Positions 27,090 to 34,152 of a stretch of 64,000 bases of DNA are shown one piece after another. The stretch is taken from contig NZ_CP129113.1 of NCBI RefSeq assembly GCF_030762805.1, forward strand, positions 1,006,001 to 1,070,000. The letters run 5' to 3'. Below the pieces are notes generated by a model. It was not told the DNA's origin. It saw only the letters and a list, made by a program, of their open reading frames with translations, and ran no database searches. The DNA comes from Aciduricibacillus chroicocephali (GTDB taxonomy: Bacteria > Bacillota > Bacilli > Bacillales > Amphibacillaceae). The first letter of the stretch is position 1. Each line of letters begins with the position of its first letter. Both the position numbers and the translations under genes were made by a program.

Positions 27090-27773
27090 ATGAGTATCCT
27101 AAAGCGATTTACTACGATTATGTCCAGTAATATCAATTCTCTTCTTGATAAAGCAGAGGACCCGGCAAAGATGGTAGACCAGTATTTGCGTGATTTGAAC
27201 AGTGATCTCGGAAAGGTCAAAGCTGAAACAGCGTCCGTCATGGCTGAGGAACAAAGATCAAAGCGTGAATTGGATGAATGTACGGCTGAGATTGATAAAA
27301 TGCAGAAGTATGCTGTAAAAGCTTTGCAGGCAGGCAATGAAGACGATGCACGCAAATTCCTTGAACGGAAAAATGTGTATACGACAAAGCAACAGGAATT
27401 GCAAAGTGCCTATGAGCTCGCGAGCACGAATGCAAAGCAGATGCGTGAGATGCACGATAAGCTTGTTAAAGATATTGGCCAGTTGGAATCACGCCGTCAA
27501 CTGATCAAGAGCAAAGCTGCAGTAGCAAAGACACAGCAGCGTATTAATAATCTTGGATCCTCAGCAAGCGGAGCGAGTGATACGATGGGGGCCTTCAGCA
27601 GAATGGAAGAACGTGTAAATCGTTCGCTTGATGAAGCAAATGCGATGGCAGAGCTGAACCGTGATGATACTGATGACATTAAAGATTTAACTGCAAAATA
27701 TGATGACGATAAGAATCCGGTGGAAGATGAACTGGAAGCACTAAAACGCCAGCTCGCAGAAGATAAAGAGTAA
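27090..27773 (+). CDS. pspA: Phage shock protein A (PspA/IM30)
   Basis: A 227-residue protein, helical throughout, starting 'MSILKRFTTIMSSNINSLLD' with an amphipathic N-terminal helix and 'ILDKAEDPAKM'-type motif ('LLDKAEDPAKMVDQYLRDL'). PspA is an ESCRT-III-like protein that coats damaged membrane. In B. subtilis it is induced by envelope stress through SigW and heads pspA-ydjGHI, the same order as here. No SigW promoter is evident in the 50 bases upstream. A hairpin terminator follows, so distal genes may be less expressed. Confidence 0.95.
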   Translation: MSILKRFTTIMSSNINSLLDKAEDPAKMVDQYLRDLNSDLGKVKAETASVMAEEQRSKRELDECTAEIDKMQKYAVKALQAGNEDDARKFLERKNVYTTKQQELQSAYELASTNAKQMREMHDKLVKDIGQLESRRQLIKSKAAVAKTQQRINNLGSSASGASDTMGAFSRMEERVNRSLDEANAMAELNRDDTDDIKDLTAKYDDDKNPVEDELEALKRQLAEDKE

Positions 27774-27789
27774 AACATCATATTTACTG

Positions 27790-27821
27790 ACAGCCGCTGT
27801 ATATATACGGCGGCTGTTTTT
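27790..27821 (+). terminator. Intra-operon terminator after pspA
   Basis: ACAGCCGC pairs with GCGGCTGT, followed by TTTTA. It sits between pspA and ydjG and would attenuate the downstream genes. Confidence 0.75.
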
Positions 27822-27839
27822 AGGCGAGGGGGAATCTGA

Positions 27840-28868
27840 ATGCTCGTTCAGTACAAATGTCCGAACTGTGGGAGTGATATGGAATTCGACGCTGATAGCG
27901 GAACACTATCTTGCCCCAGCTGCGGCAGACAGGAAAATATCGAAACATTCCCAGAAGAAAACAAGATTAAGGAGTTCAGCAACGAGGAAGTCAATGAATA
28001 CCATTGTGAAAATTGCGGTGCAGAGATTATAACTGATTCGGACACAACAGCGACGAATTGTGATTTTTGTGGAGCCCCAGTAGTACTTGCTGATAGATTG
28101 GCCGGCAAACTGGCACCTCATGAGGTCATTCCTTTTGCCATTACCAAAGAGAAGGCCCAGGAGGCATTTAGAAAATGGTGCCGGAACGGGAGACTTACTC
28201 CAAAAGGATTCATGACTGCAGACAGAATCAAGAATATAACTGGCATCTACGTTCCGTTCTGGTTGTATGACACAGAGACTAGGGCTAAAGTACACGCTAA
28301 GGCAACACGAGTCCGTACATATACAAGTGGCGATTATATTTACACAGAAACAGATCATTTTGAACTGATGCGCGATGTGGAATTGCACTATAATCGAGTT
28401 CCAACTGATGCATCGGAGAAAATGAACGATCAGTTGATGGATAAGCTGGAACCTTTTCATTATCAAGGTTTGAAAGAGTTCAAAATGCCATATTTAACCG
28501 GGTATGTGGCCGAAAAATACAATTTTGACGATAAAGAGTTATTTTCACGATTGAAAATAAAAATCGACCCTTATATCAACTCATTTGTCAGATCGACAAT
28601 GAACGGTTACTCTACAGTTGTTCCAATGGAGCAACAAGTTAATACAAAGCCGAAACGGGCTTCATATGCACTCATGCCCGTCTGGATGGTTTACTACGAT
28701 TACAACCAGTCTGTTCATACGTTTGCCATGAATGGGCAGACTGGAAAAGTCGTCGGCAAGCCACCAATTAGCAAAGGGAAAGTAGCCGCATGGTTTTCCA
28801 GTATTGCAGGAGGAATTTTTATTGCTTGGAAAGCCTTTGTGCTCGCTGCAGGAGGTCCTTTATGGTGA
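27840..28868 (+). CDS. ydjG: Zinc-ribbon membrane protein YdjG
   Basis: A 342-residue protein with two N-terminal TFIIB-type zinc ribbons ('CPNCGSDMEF...CPSCG' and 'CENCGAEI...CDFCGAP'), a large middle domain with 'KGFMTADRIKNITGIYVPFWLYD', and one C-terminal membrane helix near residues 318-340. It matches YdjG, which with YdjH and YdjI recruits PspA to the membrane in B. subtilis. The gene end overlaps ydjH by seven bases. Confidence 0.88.
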   Translation: MLVQYKCPNCGSDMEFDADSGTLSCPSCGRQENIETFPEENKIKEFSNEEVNEYHCENCGAEIITDSDTTATNCDFCGAPVVLADRLAGKLAPHEVIPFAITKEKAQEAFRKWCRNGRLTPKGFMTADRIKNITGIYVPFWLYDTETRAKVHAKATRVRTYTSGDYIYTETDHFELMRDVELHYNRVPTDASEKMNDQLMDKLEPFHYQGLKEFKMPYLTGYVAEKYNFDDKELFSRLKIKIDPYINSFVRSTMNGYSTVVPMEQQVNTKPKRASYALMPVWMVYYDYNQSVHTFAMNGQTGKVVGKPPISKGKVAAWFSSIAGGIFIAWKAFVLAAGGPLW

Positions 28869-29650
28869 GTTATTCCCAAAAATTCGCTGCGTTCCTAGTG
28901 CTCATGCTCGTCTTTTTAGTTGTTCTCCCATTCGGCAACAAAGCTGAAGCTGCCAAACAGAGGGTCTTTGACTATGGTAACTTATTATCCAGTGCGGAGA
29001 AGCAGAAGTTGGAAGACAGTGCGGCAGAATACAGCAGCAAGCGGAAGATTGATTTCTATATAGTCACTCATGTTCGTGAACAAGTGGGGAGCCAAAAAGC
29101 ACAAATAATTATGGAAGATTTCTATTCAGAAGTATTAAAAGCTAAGGGTAATGCTGCCATCCTAAGTTATATCGACGATGTTCCCGGGAAGAAGGACCTG
29201 TATATTGGCGGCTATAAAAAAGCGGAGAAGAGTTTGAACAACAATCGAATCAACACACTTCTGGACAAAATTGTACCGTACTTAGCTGAAGATGAATATG
29301 CTAAAGGATTTGAGAAATATCTCGATTTAGCTTATGAATATTCTGGAATACGTTTTGGATTGAATCCAGAAAGCATATTGTTCAAAACATGGTTTCAACT
29401 GCTGATTGCTTGCAGTGTTGCAGGGATTGTATTGTGGATAATGCTTCGGGACATAGGTGGTAAAGTGACGGTTTCTGGCGCGACGTACAGAGATGCCGGT
29501 CAATCGAAGCTGCTTGGCAAGGAAGACAGATACATTACGACAACGGTTACTCGGGTTCGCAAACCTGAATCTAATGATAATAATAATTTTGGCGGCGGTG
29601 GAATGTCTGGAGGCGGTCCATCACATAGTGGAGGCGGACGCAGATTCTAA
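28862..29650 (+). CDS. ydjH: TPM-domain membrane protein YdjH
   Basis: A 262-residue protein with an N-terminal signal or membrane segment (residues about 9-30), an extracytoplasmic TPM (Psb32-like) domain with 'VFDYGNLLSSAEKQKLED', one membrane helix near residues 175-195 and a glycine/serine-rich tail 'GGGMSGGGPSHSGGG'. It corresponds to YdjH of the pspA operon. ATG chosen because GGAGG lies six bases before it; it overlaps the ydjG stop, so translation is coupled. Confidence 0.87.
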   Translation: MVSYSQKFAAFLVLMLVFLVVLPFGNKAEAAKQRVFDYGNLLSSAEKQKLEDSAAEYSSKRKIDFYIVTHVREQVGSQKAQIIMEDFYSEVLKAKGNAAILSYIDDVPGKKDLYIGGYKKAEKSLNNNRINTLLDKIVPYLAEDEYAKGFEKYLDLAYEYSGIRFGLNPESILFKTWFQLLIACSVAGIVLWIMLRDIGGKVTVSGATYRDAGQSKLLGKEDRYITTTVTRVRKPESNDNNNFGGGGMSGGGPSHSGGGRRF

Positions 29651-29666
29651 GAGAGGGGTTAGAACT

Positions 29667-30656
29667 ATGGGTTTTTTCAAAAATCAATTTGCAGATGTAG
29701 TAGAGTGGGAAGAATTCAGACAGGATATGATTTTTTGGAAATGGCAAGAACGTGAAATTAAGAGAGGCAGCAAGCTGATTATACAGATGGGTCAAGATGC
29801 TGTTTTTCTAAGAGACGGCAAGATCGAAGGGATTTTCGAGAAAGAAGGTAGTTATGATATTGAGTCTCAAATTGTTCCCTTTCTATCTACATTAAAGGGC
29901 GTTAAATTTGGATTTAATAGCGGGATGAGAGCGGAAGTGCTATTCGTTAACACAAAGACGTTTGTCGTAAAATGGGGCACGAAGAATGCCATAAATATCC
30001 CTACAGAGCAACTGCCAGGAGGCATGCCGATCCGTGCAAACGGCACATTCGAATTCAAGGTTTCCGATTATGTTGCGCTTATCGACAAGATTGCCGGGAT
30101 TAAGCAAAGCTATCTCGTTGAAGATGTCAAAATTAGAATTACGGCTGTCCTTGATCAGCTGCTTATGAAATGGATTTCCCGAGAAGGGCATGACATGTTC
30201 AATTTGCAGGCAAATGCGGGTGAAATTGCATCAGGCATTCGTGAAGATCTTGACATGCAGGTTATTGATAGCGGGTTGTCTATTACGAACTTCACGATTA
30301 TGAGCTTCAACTATCCGAAAGAGATTCAAGATATGATTACGAAAAATGCCTCACACGGAATGGTTTCCGATTTAGGCAAATACCAGCAGATCGAGCTTAC
30401 AAATGGCATGGCTTCAGGCAAGATGCAGGGTGGAGCGGCTTCAGACATGGCTGGTATGATGATGGGTATGAACGTTGCTAAGGAAATGATGGACAATATG
30501 AACAAAAACGAGAAGGGGAAGAACCAAAAAGATTCAGATGAGCAAGTTCAGAATGTAGATCCATCTGGTAAAATGCCGAACTTCTGTCCGAATTGCGGGG
30601 AGAAAACGACTGGATCAAAATTCTGTCCAAATTGTGGTCAAAAGCTCGTACCCTGA
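29667..30656 (+). CDS. ydjI: SPFH-domain protein YdjI with zinc ribbon
   Basis: A 329-residue protein with an SPFH-like (virion core protein) domain over most of its length ('MGFFKNQFADVVEWEEFRQD', 'VNTKTFVVKWGTKNAIN'), a methionine-rich segment near residues 255-280 and a C-terminal double zinc ribbon 'FCPNCGEKTTGSKFCPNCGQ'. It matches YdjI, which in B. subtilis binds PspA. Start ATG follows GAGGGG. Last gene of the unit. Confidence 0.88.
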   Translation: MGFFKNQFADVVEWEEFRQDMIFWKWQEREIKRGSKLIIQMGQDAVFLRDGKIEGIFEKEGSYDIESQIVPFLSTLKGVKFGFNSGMRAEVLFVNTKTFVVKWGTKNAINIPTEQLPGGMPIRANGTFEFKVSDYVALIDKIAGIKQSYLVEDVKIRITAVLDQLLMKWISREGHDMFNLQANAGEIASGIREDLDMQVIDSGLSITNFTIMSFNYPKEIQDMITKNASHGMVSDLGKYQQIELTNGMASGKMQGGAASDMAGMMMGMNVAKEMMDNMNKNEKGKNQKDSDEQVQNVDPSGKMPNFCPNCGEKTTGSKFCPNCGQKLVP

Positions 30657-30747
30657 AAAGAATTGATAATTGCGAAAAATGGTCTGGCTCGAACTAACTT
30701 CTTCTTGTATGATAGGAGGTATAGTATCGACAGGGTGGGAGTTTTCT

Positions 30748-31044
30748 ATGAACTTTCTATATGATTGGGTCGTCAACACATTTCCAGGTCAAGTTTTCTG
30801 GACATATTATGTTTTAAATCTTATTTTTGCAGCAATTGCGTATAAGCTTGGTTTTGCGAGGGAATTGCCTTGGCAAAAAAGTATCATTGTTTACCTGCTT
30901 CTAGCTGTTGGAAACTTTATCCTTGCAGTCTTTAGCATTATGAAATTGCCGATTACAGAGAGCCTTATCATCATATCTCTTATATTAGGGATGTACAGAT
31001 ACCGCCTTCATAAGGAACGCTCTGCAAAAGGAAACGAAGCTTAA
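30748..31044 (+). CDS. ylaH: YlaH-like membrane protein
   Basis: A 98-residue protein with three membrane spans and the stretch 'YKLGFARELPWQKSIIVYLL' typical of the YlaH family; unknown function. The start at 30748 is the ATG before 'NFLYDWVVN'; its ribosome site is weak, and the strong GGAGG at 30714 has no well-placed start in frame, so the true start is uncertain. In B. subtilis ylaH follows typA; here it follows the pspA operon. Confidence 0.75.
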   Translation: MNFLYDWVVNTFPGQVFWTYYVLNLIFAAIAYKLGFARELPWQKSIIVYLLLAVGNFILAVFSIMKLPITESLIIISLILGMYRYRLHKERSAKGNEA

Positions 31045-31045
31045 A

Positions 31046-31084
31046 AAAGCGAACACCACATGGTAGCATGTGGTGTTCGCTTTA
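31046..31084. terminator. Bidirectional terminator ylaH/ylaI
   Basis: GCGAACACCACATG pairs with CATGTGGTGTTCGC around a four-base loop, with A and T runs on the flanks. Confidence 0.9.
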
Positions 31085-31288
31085 TTTAATAAGCTGTCGT
31101 TTTTTCTTTTTGTGATGAAATAATCTAAAATTTCCCGTTGCAAGCCGCTCTTCAGTCCGTTTGCTGATCCGTTCTCTGCATTCCTCACACATATGCAATC
31201 TTTCTTGGCGGTTACGGAGATTTTTAGCTTGAAGAGAATCGAAGTCAATATCATCTATTTTATTGCACAAAATGCAAGTGGCTTTCAT
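31082..31288 (-). CDS. ylaI: Small zinc-ribbon protein YlaI
   Basis: A 68-residue protein starting 'MKATCILCNKIDDIDFDSLQ', with 'HMCEECRERI' later; two CxxC pairs give a zinc ribbon. 'ERLATGNFRLF' is conserved in the YlaI (DUF2197) family of unknown function. The ATG at 31288 follows AGGAAG eight bases upstream; a GTG three codons earlier overlaps the ribosome site. A basic lysine-rich tail suggests nucleic acid binding, which is inference. Confidence 0.85.
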   Translation of the reverse strand: MKATCILCNKIDDIDFDSLQAKNLRNRQERLHMCEECRERISKRTEERLATGNFRLFHHKKKKRQLIK

Positions 31289-31489
31289 ATTGTTCACTTC
31301 CTGAAATCTAGAATGAATTTCATTATATCATAAAGGTTTTTAAGATGTATGACATGCACATACAACAACCATTATACATCATAATTGAACCGTATCCATG
31401 TTTGTTTAGCGTCAGCTTGGGGAAACTTGTGATTGACACAATAATTAATCAATTTTTAAGTCCATGGTTTTTGGAAGGAGAAAACGTTC

Positions 31490-31795
31490 ATGAAAAAAAG
31501 GCTACTGCTGTCAATCGCGACTTTAGCTGGAGCAGGCATTGTATATCAGAAAAAAAGGGCACGGTCGAACCACTTTGATAAAATTGCAAGAACAAAACTT
31601 GAAAAAGGCGATGACTTGCATCTGGAAGAGACGATTGAGGATGCTGGCATACCTGATCAGACAGGCGAGAAAAGTCATGCGCAACTTGAAAACGCCAAGA
31701 TGGTCTCTGAAGGCTCACAATTCGGTGTACAATATTATAACGAGTTGAAAGAGAAAGAATATAAACTGAAGTCTAAAGGAAAGTCGGCAAAATAA
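31490..31795 (+). CDS. Small single-span protein, unknown
   Basis: A 101-residue protein with a basic N-terminus and one short hydrophobic segment (residues 4-19, 'RLLLSIATLAGAGIVY'), then a polar, charged chain with 'IEDAGIPDQTGEKSHAQLEN' and a lysine-rich end. I do not recognise a family. AAGGAG precedes the ATG by nine bases, and a near-perfect -35 box TTGACA lies about 55 bases upstream. It ends in a hairpin shared with the next, convergent gene. Confidence 0.7.
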   Translation: MKKRLLLSIATLAGAGIVYQKKRARSNHFDKIARTKLEKGDDLHLEETIEDAGIPDQTGEKSHAQLENAKMVSEGSQFGVQYYNELKEKEYKLKSKGKSAK

Positions 31796-31813
31796 ATATT
31801 GCCGGCTTTTCTT
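31781..31813. terminator. Terminator between convergent genes
   Basis: AAGTCGGCAA pairs with TTGCCGGCTT (one G-T) followed by a T/C run. Confidence 0.7.
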
Positions 31814-31815
31814 TT

Positions 31816-32262
31816 TTAATTAATGACAATACTTGCAAATCCTTTGACCGGGATGCCTTTTGGTTCAGTGAATAAATAGACTGGACCTTTATCTTTTATT
31901 TGTTTGCCGTCAATTGAAAAGAGCAGGACACTGTTTCTAAGCTCTGTCATTGACAACAAGGCAAGTGAAGTGCCATCAGCTGCTTTTAATTGTGCAGATT
32001 GTGCCTCTTCAAATGGCTCAGCACGTTCAATAAAAAACTTCAGCTCCATGACATAGCTTCCTGTTTCTGAAACGCTAAGCGTACTTTTGCGAGAACTTCT
32101 TTCGGTTGGTGATTTGCTATTACGGGATTCGGAGTCTAATCCGCTTTTGCTAGGATCATTTTTTAAATAATCCTCTAATGACAGCTTTCGATCATCAAAA
32201 ATCCATACTGAAGGATCTAATGTGATGTCATATTTTACACTTCCTTTTATAAGGACGATCAT
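31816..32262 (-). CDS. Conserved protein beside ylaN, function unknown
   Basis: A 148-residue soluble protein whose N-terminus '[20 protein letters not shown]' is shared with a Bacillus family often labelled (without clear basis) as peptidyl-prolyl isomerase. The middle 45 residues are Ser/Lys-rich and likely disordered; the C-terminal half holds '[13 protein letters not shown]' and '[20 protein letters not shown]'. It has a strong GGAGG ribosome site. It diverges from ylaN. No catalytic motif is visible. Confidence 0.7.
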   Translation of the reverse strand: MIVLIKGSVKYDITLDPSVWIFDDRKLSLEDYLKNDPSKSGLDSESRNSKSPTERSSRKSTLSVSETGSYVMELKFFIERAEPFEEAQSAQLKAADGTSLALLSMTELRNSVLLFSIDGKQIKDKGPVYLFTEPKGIPVKGFASIVIN

Positions 32263-32428
32263 TGTAATTTCCTCCGTTTTTTCAGACTGTTTTTCCTATC
32301 GTATCAAAATTCTCTCTGACTATCATTATAGTAATCCGCATTTGCTCCTAGACACTGATTTTGTTTGCTTTTTATCTTTTCACAAGCTAATATATTATAT
32401 AAGGAAGTCTTACAGTGGAGGGATAAGA

Positions 32429-32713
32429 ATGATAACCGAGGCAACTGAAAAACATCGTGAAAAAGCCTGCGCCCTTCTTATGGCAGATGCCGAAAAAATC
32501 CTGAGATTGATTGAAGTTCAGATTGAGAACTTGACTATGCCTCAATGCCCTCTGTATGAAGAGGTGCTTGATACTCAAATGTATGGACTTTCAAGGGAAA
32601 TCGACTTTGCTGTAAGGCTCGGACTTGTCGAAGAAAGTAAAGGCAAGGAAATTCTCGATAACCTTGAGAAACAGCTTAATATACTGCATGAAGCAGCACA
32701 GCACTCTCTCTAA
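32429..32713 (+). CDS. ylaN: YlaN, iron-linked regulator
   Basis: A 94-residue protein with '[20 protein letters not shown]' followed by [16 protein letters not shown], nearly identical to the YlaN family core. YlaN is essential in B. subtilis unless iron is added, and recent work on Bacillus and Staphylococcus ties it to iron binding and relief of Fur repression. The ATG at 32429 is preceded by GGAGGG; the longer in-frame extension lies in non-coding sequence. Monocistronic, followed by a terminator. Confidence 0.95.
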   Translation: MITEATEKHREKACALLMADAEKILRLIEVQIENLTMPQCPLYEEVLDTQMYGLSREIDFAVRLGLVEESKGKEILDNLEKQLNILHEAAQHSL

Positions 32714-32743
32714 TGAGGAATTCGAGTGGGTGGGGATACTGAA

Positions 32744-32776
32744 CTTTGCCTGCGGACTGACGGCAAGGTTTTTTTA
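32744..32776 (+). terminator. Terminator after ylaN
   Basis: CTTTGCC pairs with GGCAAGG, followed by seven T. Confidence 0.8.
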
Positions 32777-32800
32777 TCTTCAATAAAGCCGTCGTCTTTT

Positions 32801-32814
32801 GTGCGTATACGCAC
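32801..32814. promoter_or_regulatory. 14-base perfect palindrome before ftsW
   Basis: GTGCGTATACGCAC, 47 bases upstream of the ftsW -35 box, with no T tract. A possible operator. Confidence 0.4.
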
Positions 32815-32860
32815 TGTCGTAAATGGCAAGATAAAACAGAAAAATCTGAAGCACATTATG

Positions 32861-32889
32861 TTACACTATTTCGGGTAATGTGTTATACT
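32861..32889 (+). promoter_or_regulatory. SigA promoter of ftsW
   Basis: TTACAC (32861-32866), 17-base spacer, TATACT (32884-32889). Confidence 0.55.
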
Positions 32890-32940
32890 AATAAAAAATT
32901 CTGTTTTAAACGTATCGCCTGCCTGATTAAGGAGTAGGTT

Positions 32941-34152
32941 ATGATCCGAAAATTGAAAGAATTTGATTTTATTTTGGTGTTCGCACCTCTTCTTCTCGCA
33001 GCTTTCGGCATGGTCATGATCTACAGTTCCAGCATGGTTACATCCATTGTTGAAGGTCAAGCGAGCACGTACTACCTCATGAAGCAGCTCCAGTGGTTCA
33101 TACTGGGTCTTGCGGGAATGATTTTCACCAGCTTCTTCCCGTACAGAAATTATCAAAAAATGATGAAAATGCTCATGTTAGTTGTTATTGTATTATTAGC
33201 TGGTGTTTTGATTTTTGGGGAAACGAGAAATAATGCAAGATCTTGGTATTCATTTGGCCCCGTGAGCCTTCAGCCTGCGGAATTTGCCAAATTAGGTTTG
33301 ATTTTGTATCTCTCGTACATATATTCCAAAAAACAAGCCTATATTGACCAATTTGCAAAAGCGGTTGTACCTCCATTGGTATTCATGGTATTCATCCTGC
33401 TTTTCATCGTTGCCCAGCCGGATTTAGGTACGGCAGCAATCATTCTGCTCATTGCCTGTACTGTCATTTTCAGTTCAGGGATCCGTATTCGACATCTTGC
33501 CTTCCTTGGTACAGTGATTGGCATTCTCCTTGCTGTAGCGATTCCGTTTATGGTGACTGATGTCCGAATTGCTCGTTTTACTGGAGCATTCAAGCCATTT
33601 GATGCACCTGATACGGGTGGCTACCACCTGATTCAGTCATACTTGGCTATCAGCGGTGGAGGGCTGACGGGTACGGGCTTAGGTCAGAGTATTCAGAAAC
33701 TTGGCTATCTGATGGAAGCCCATACCGATTTCATTATGGCGGTTATTGTCGAAGAGCTTGGAGTGTTTGGCCTTATTATCGTCTTTGGGCTGCTTGCTCT
33801 AATTATATTAAGGGGCTTGCATTTTGCCAGAAGATCTAACGACAGTTTTGGCTCTCTTCTAGCGATAGGCATCACTTCGATGGTAGCTATACAAGCGTTT
33901 ATCAACCTTGGTGCCATCAGCGGACTTTTACCGATTACAGGTGTGCCGCTGCCATTCGTCAGTTATGGTGGTTCATCATTGCTCGTCCTCTTGTTATCGA
34001 TGGGTATTTTGAACAACATCGCCAGATCTGTAAGAAGAGAAGAAGGAAAGCCGATGAAATTGGAAATCGGTGAGCAGCATTCAGCTGAAAAAGTATTACA
34101 TAATAGAGGAGGAAAATCATGGCTGAAACAAGAGAAATCAAAAAGGTACTAG
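32941..34152 (+). CDS. ftsW: Peptidoglycan glycosyltransferase FtsW
   Basis: A 403-residue SEDS-family protein with about ten membrane spans. It polymerises lipid II at the division septum with PBP2B, whose gene is at the window end. Seen: 'MIYSSSMVTS' near residue 25, 'LQPAEFAKLGLILYLSYIYS', 'AQPDLGTAAI', 'AHTDFIMAVIVEELG' and 'GVPLPFVSYGGSSLLVLLLS'. The C-terminal cytoplasmic tail overlaps the start of pyc by 34 bases in another frame. RodA is less likely given the ylaN-ftsW-pyc order. Confidence 0.94.
   Translation: MIRKLKEFDFILVFAPLLLAAFGMVMIYSSSMVTSIVEGQASTYYLMKQLQWFILGLAGMIFTSFFPYRNYQKMMKMLMLVVIVLLAGVLIFGETRNNARSWYSFGPVSLQPAEFAKLGLILYLSYIYSKKQAYIDQFAKAVVPPLVFMVFILLFIVAQPDLGTAAIILLIACTVIFSSGIRIRHLAFLGTVIGILLAVAIPFMVTDVRIARFTGAFKPFDAPDTGGYHLIQSYLAISGGGLTGTGLGQSIQKLGYLMEAHTDFIMAVIVEELGVFGLIIVFGLLALIILRGLHFARRSNDSFGSLLAIGITSMVAIQAFINLGAISGLLPITGVPLPFVSYGGSSLLVLLLSMGILNNIARSVRREEGKPMKLEIGEQHSAEKVLHNRGGKSWLKQEKSKRY

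Noticed and set aside
31345-31578. 77-residue plus-strand frame upstream of and into the 31490 gene
   Set aside because: Poor start and overlap with a better-supported frame.
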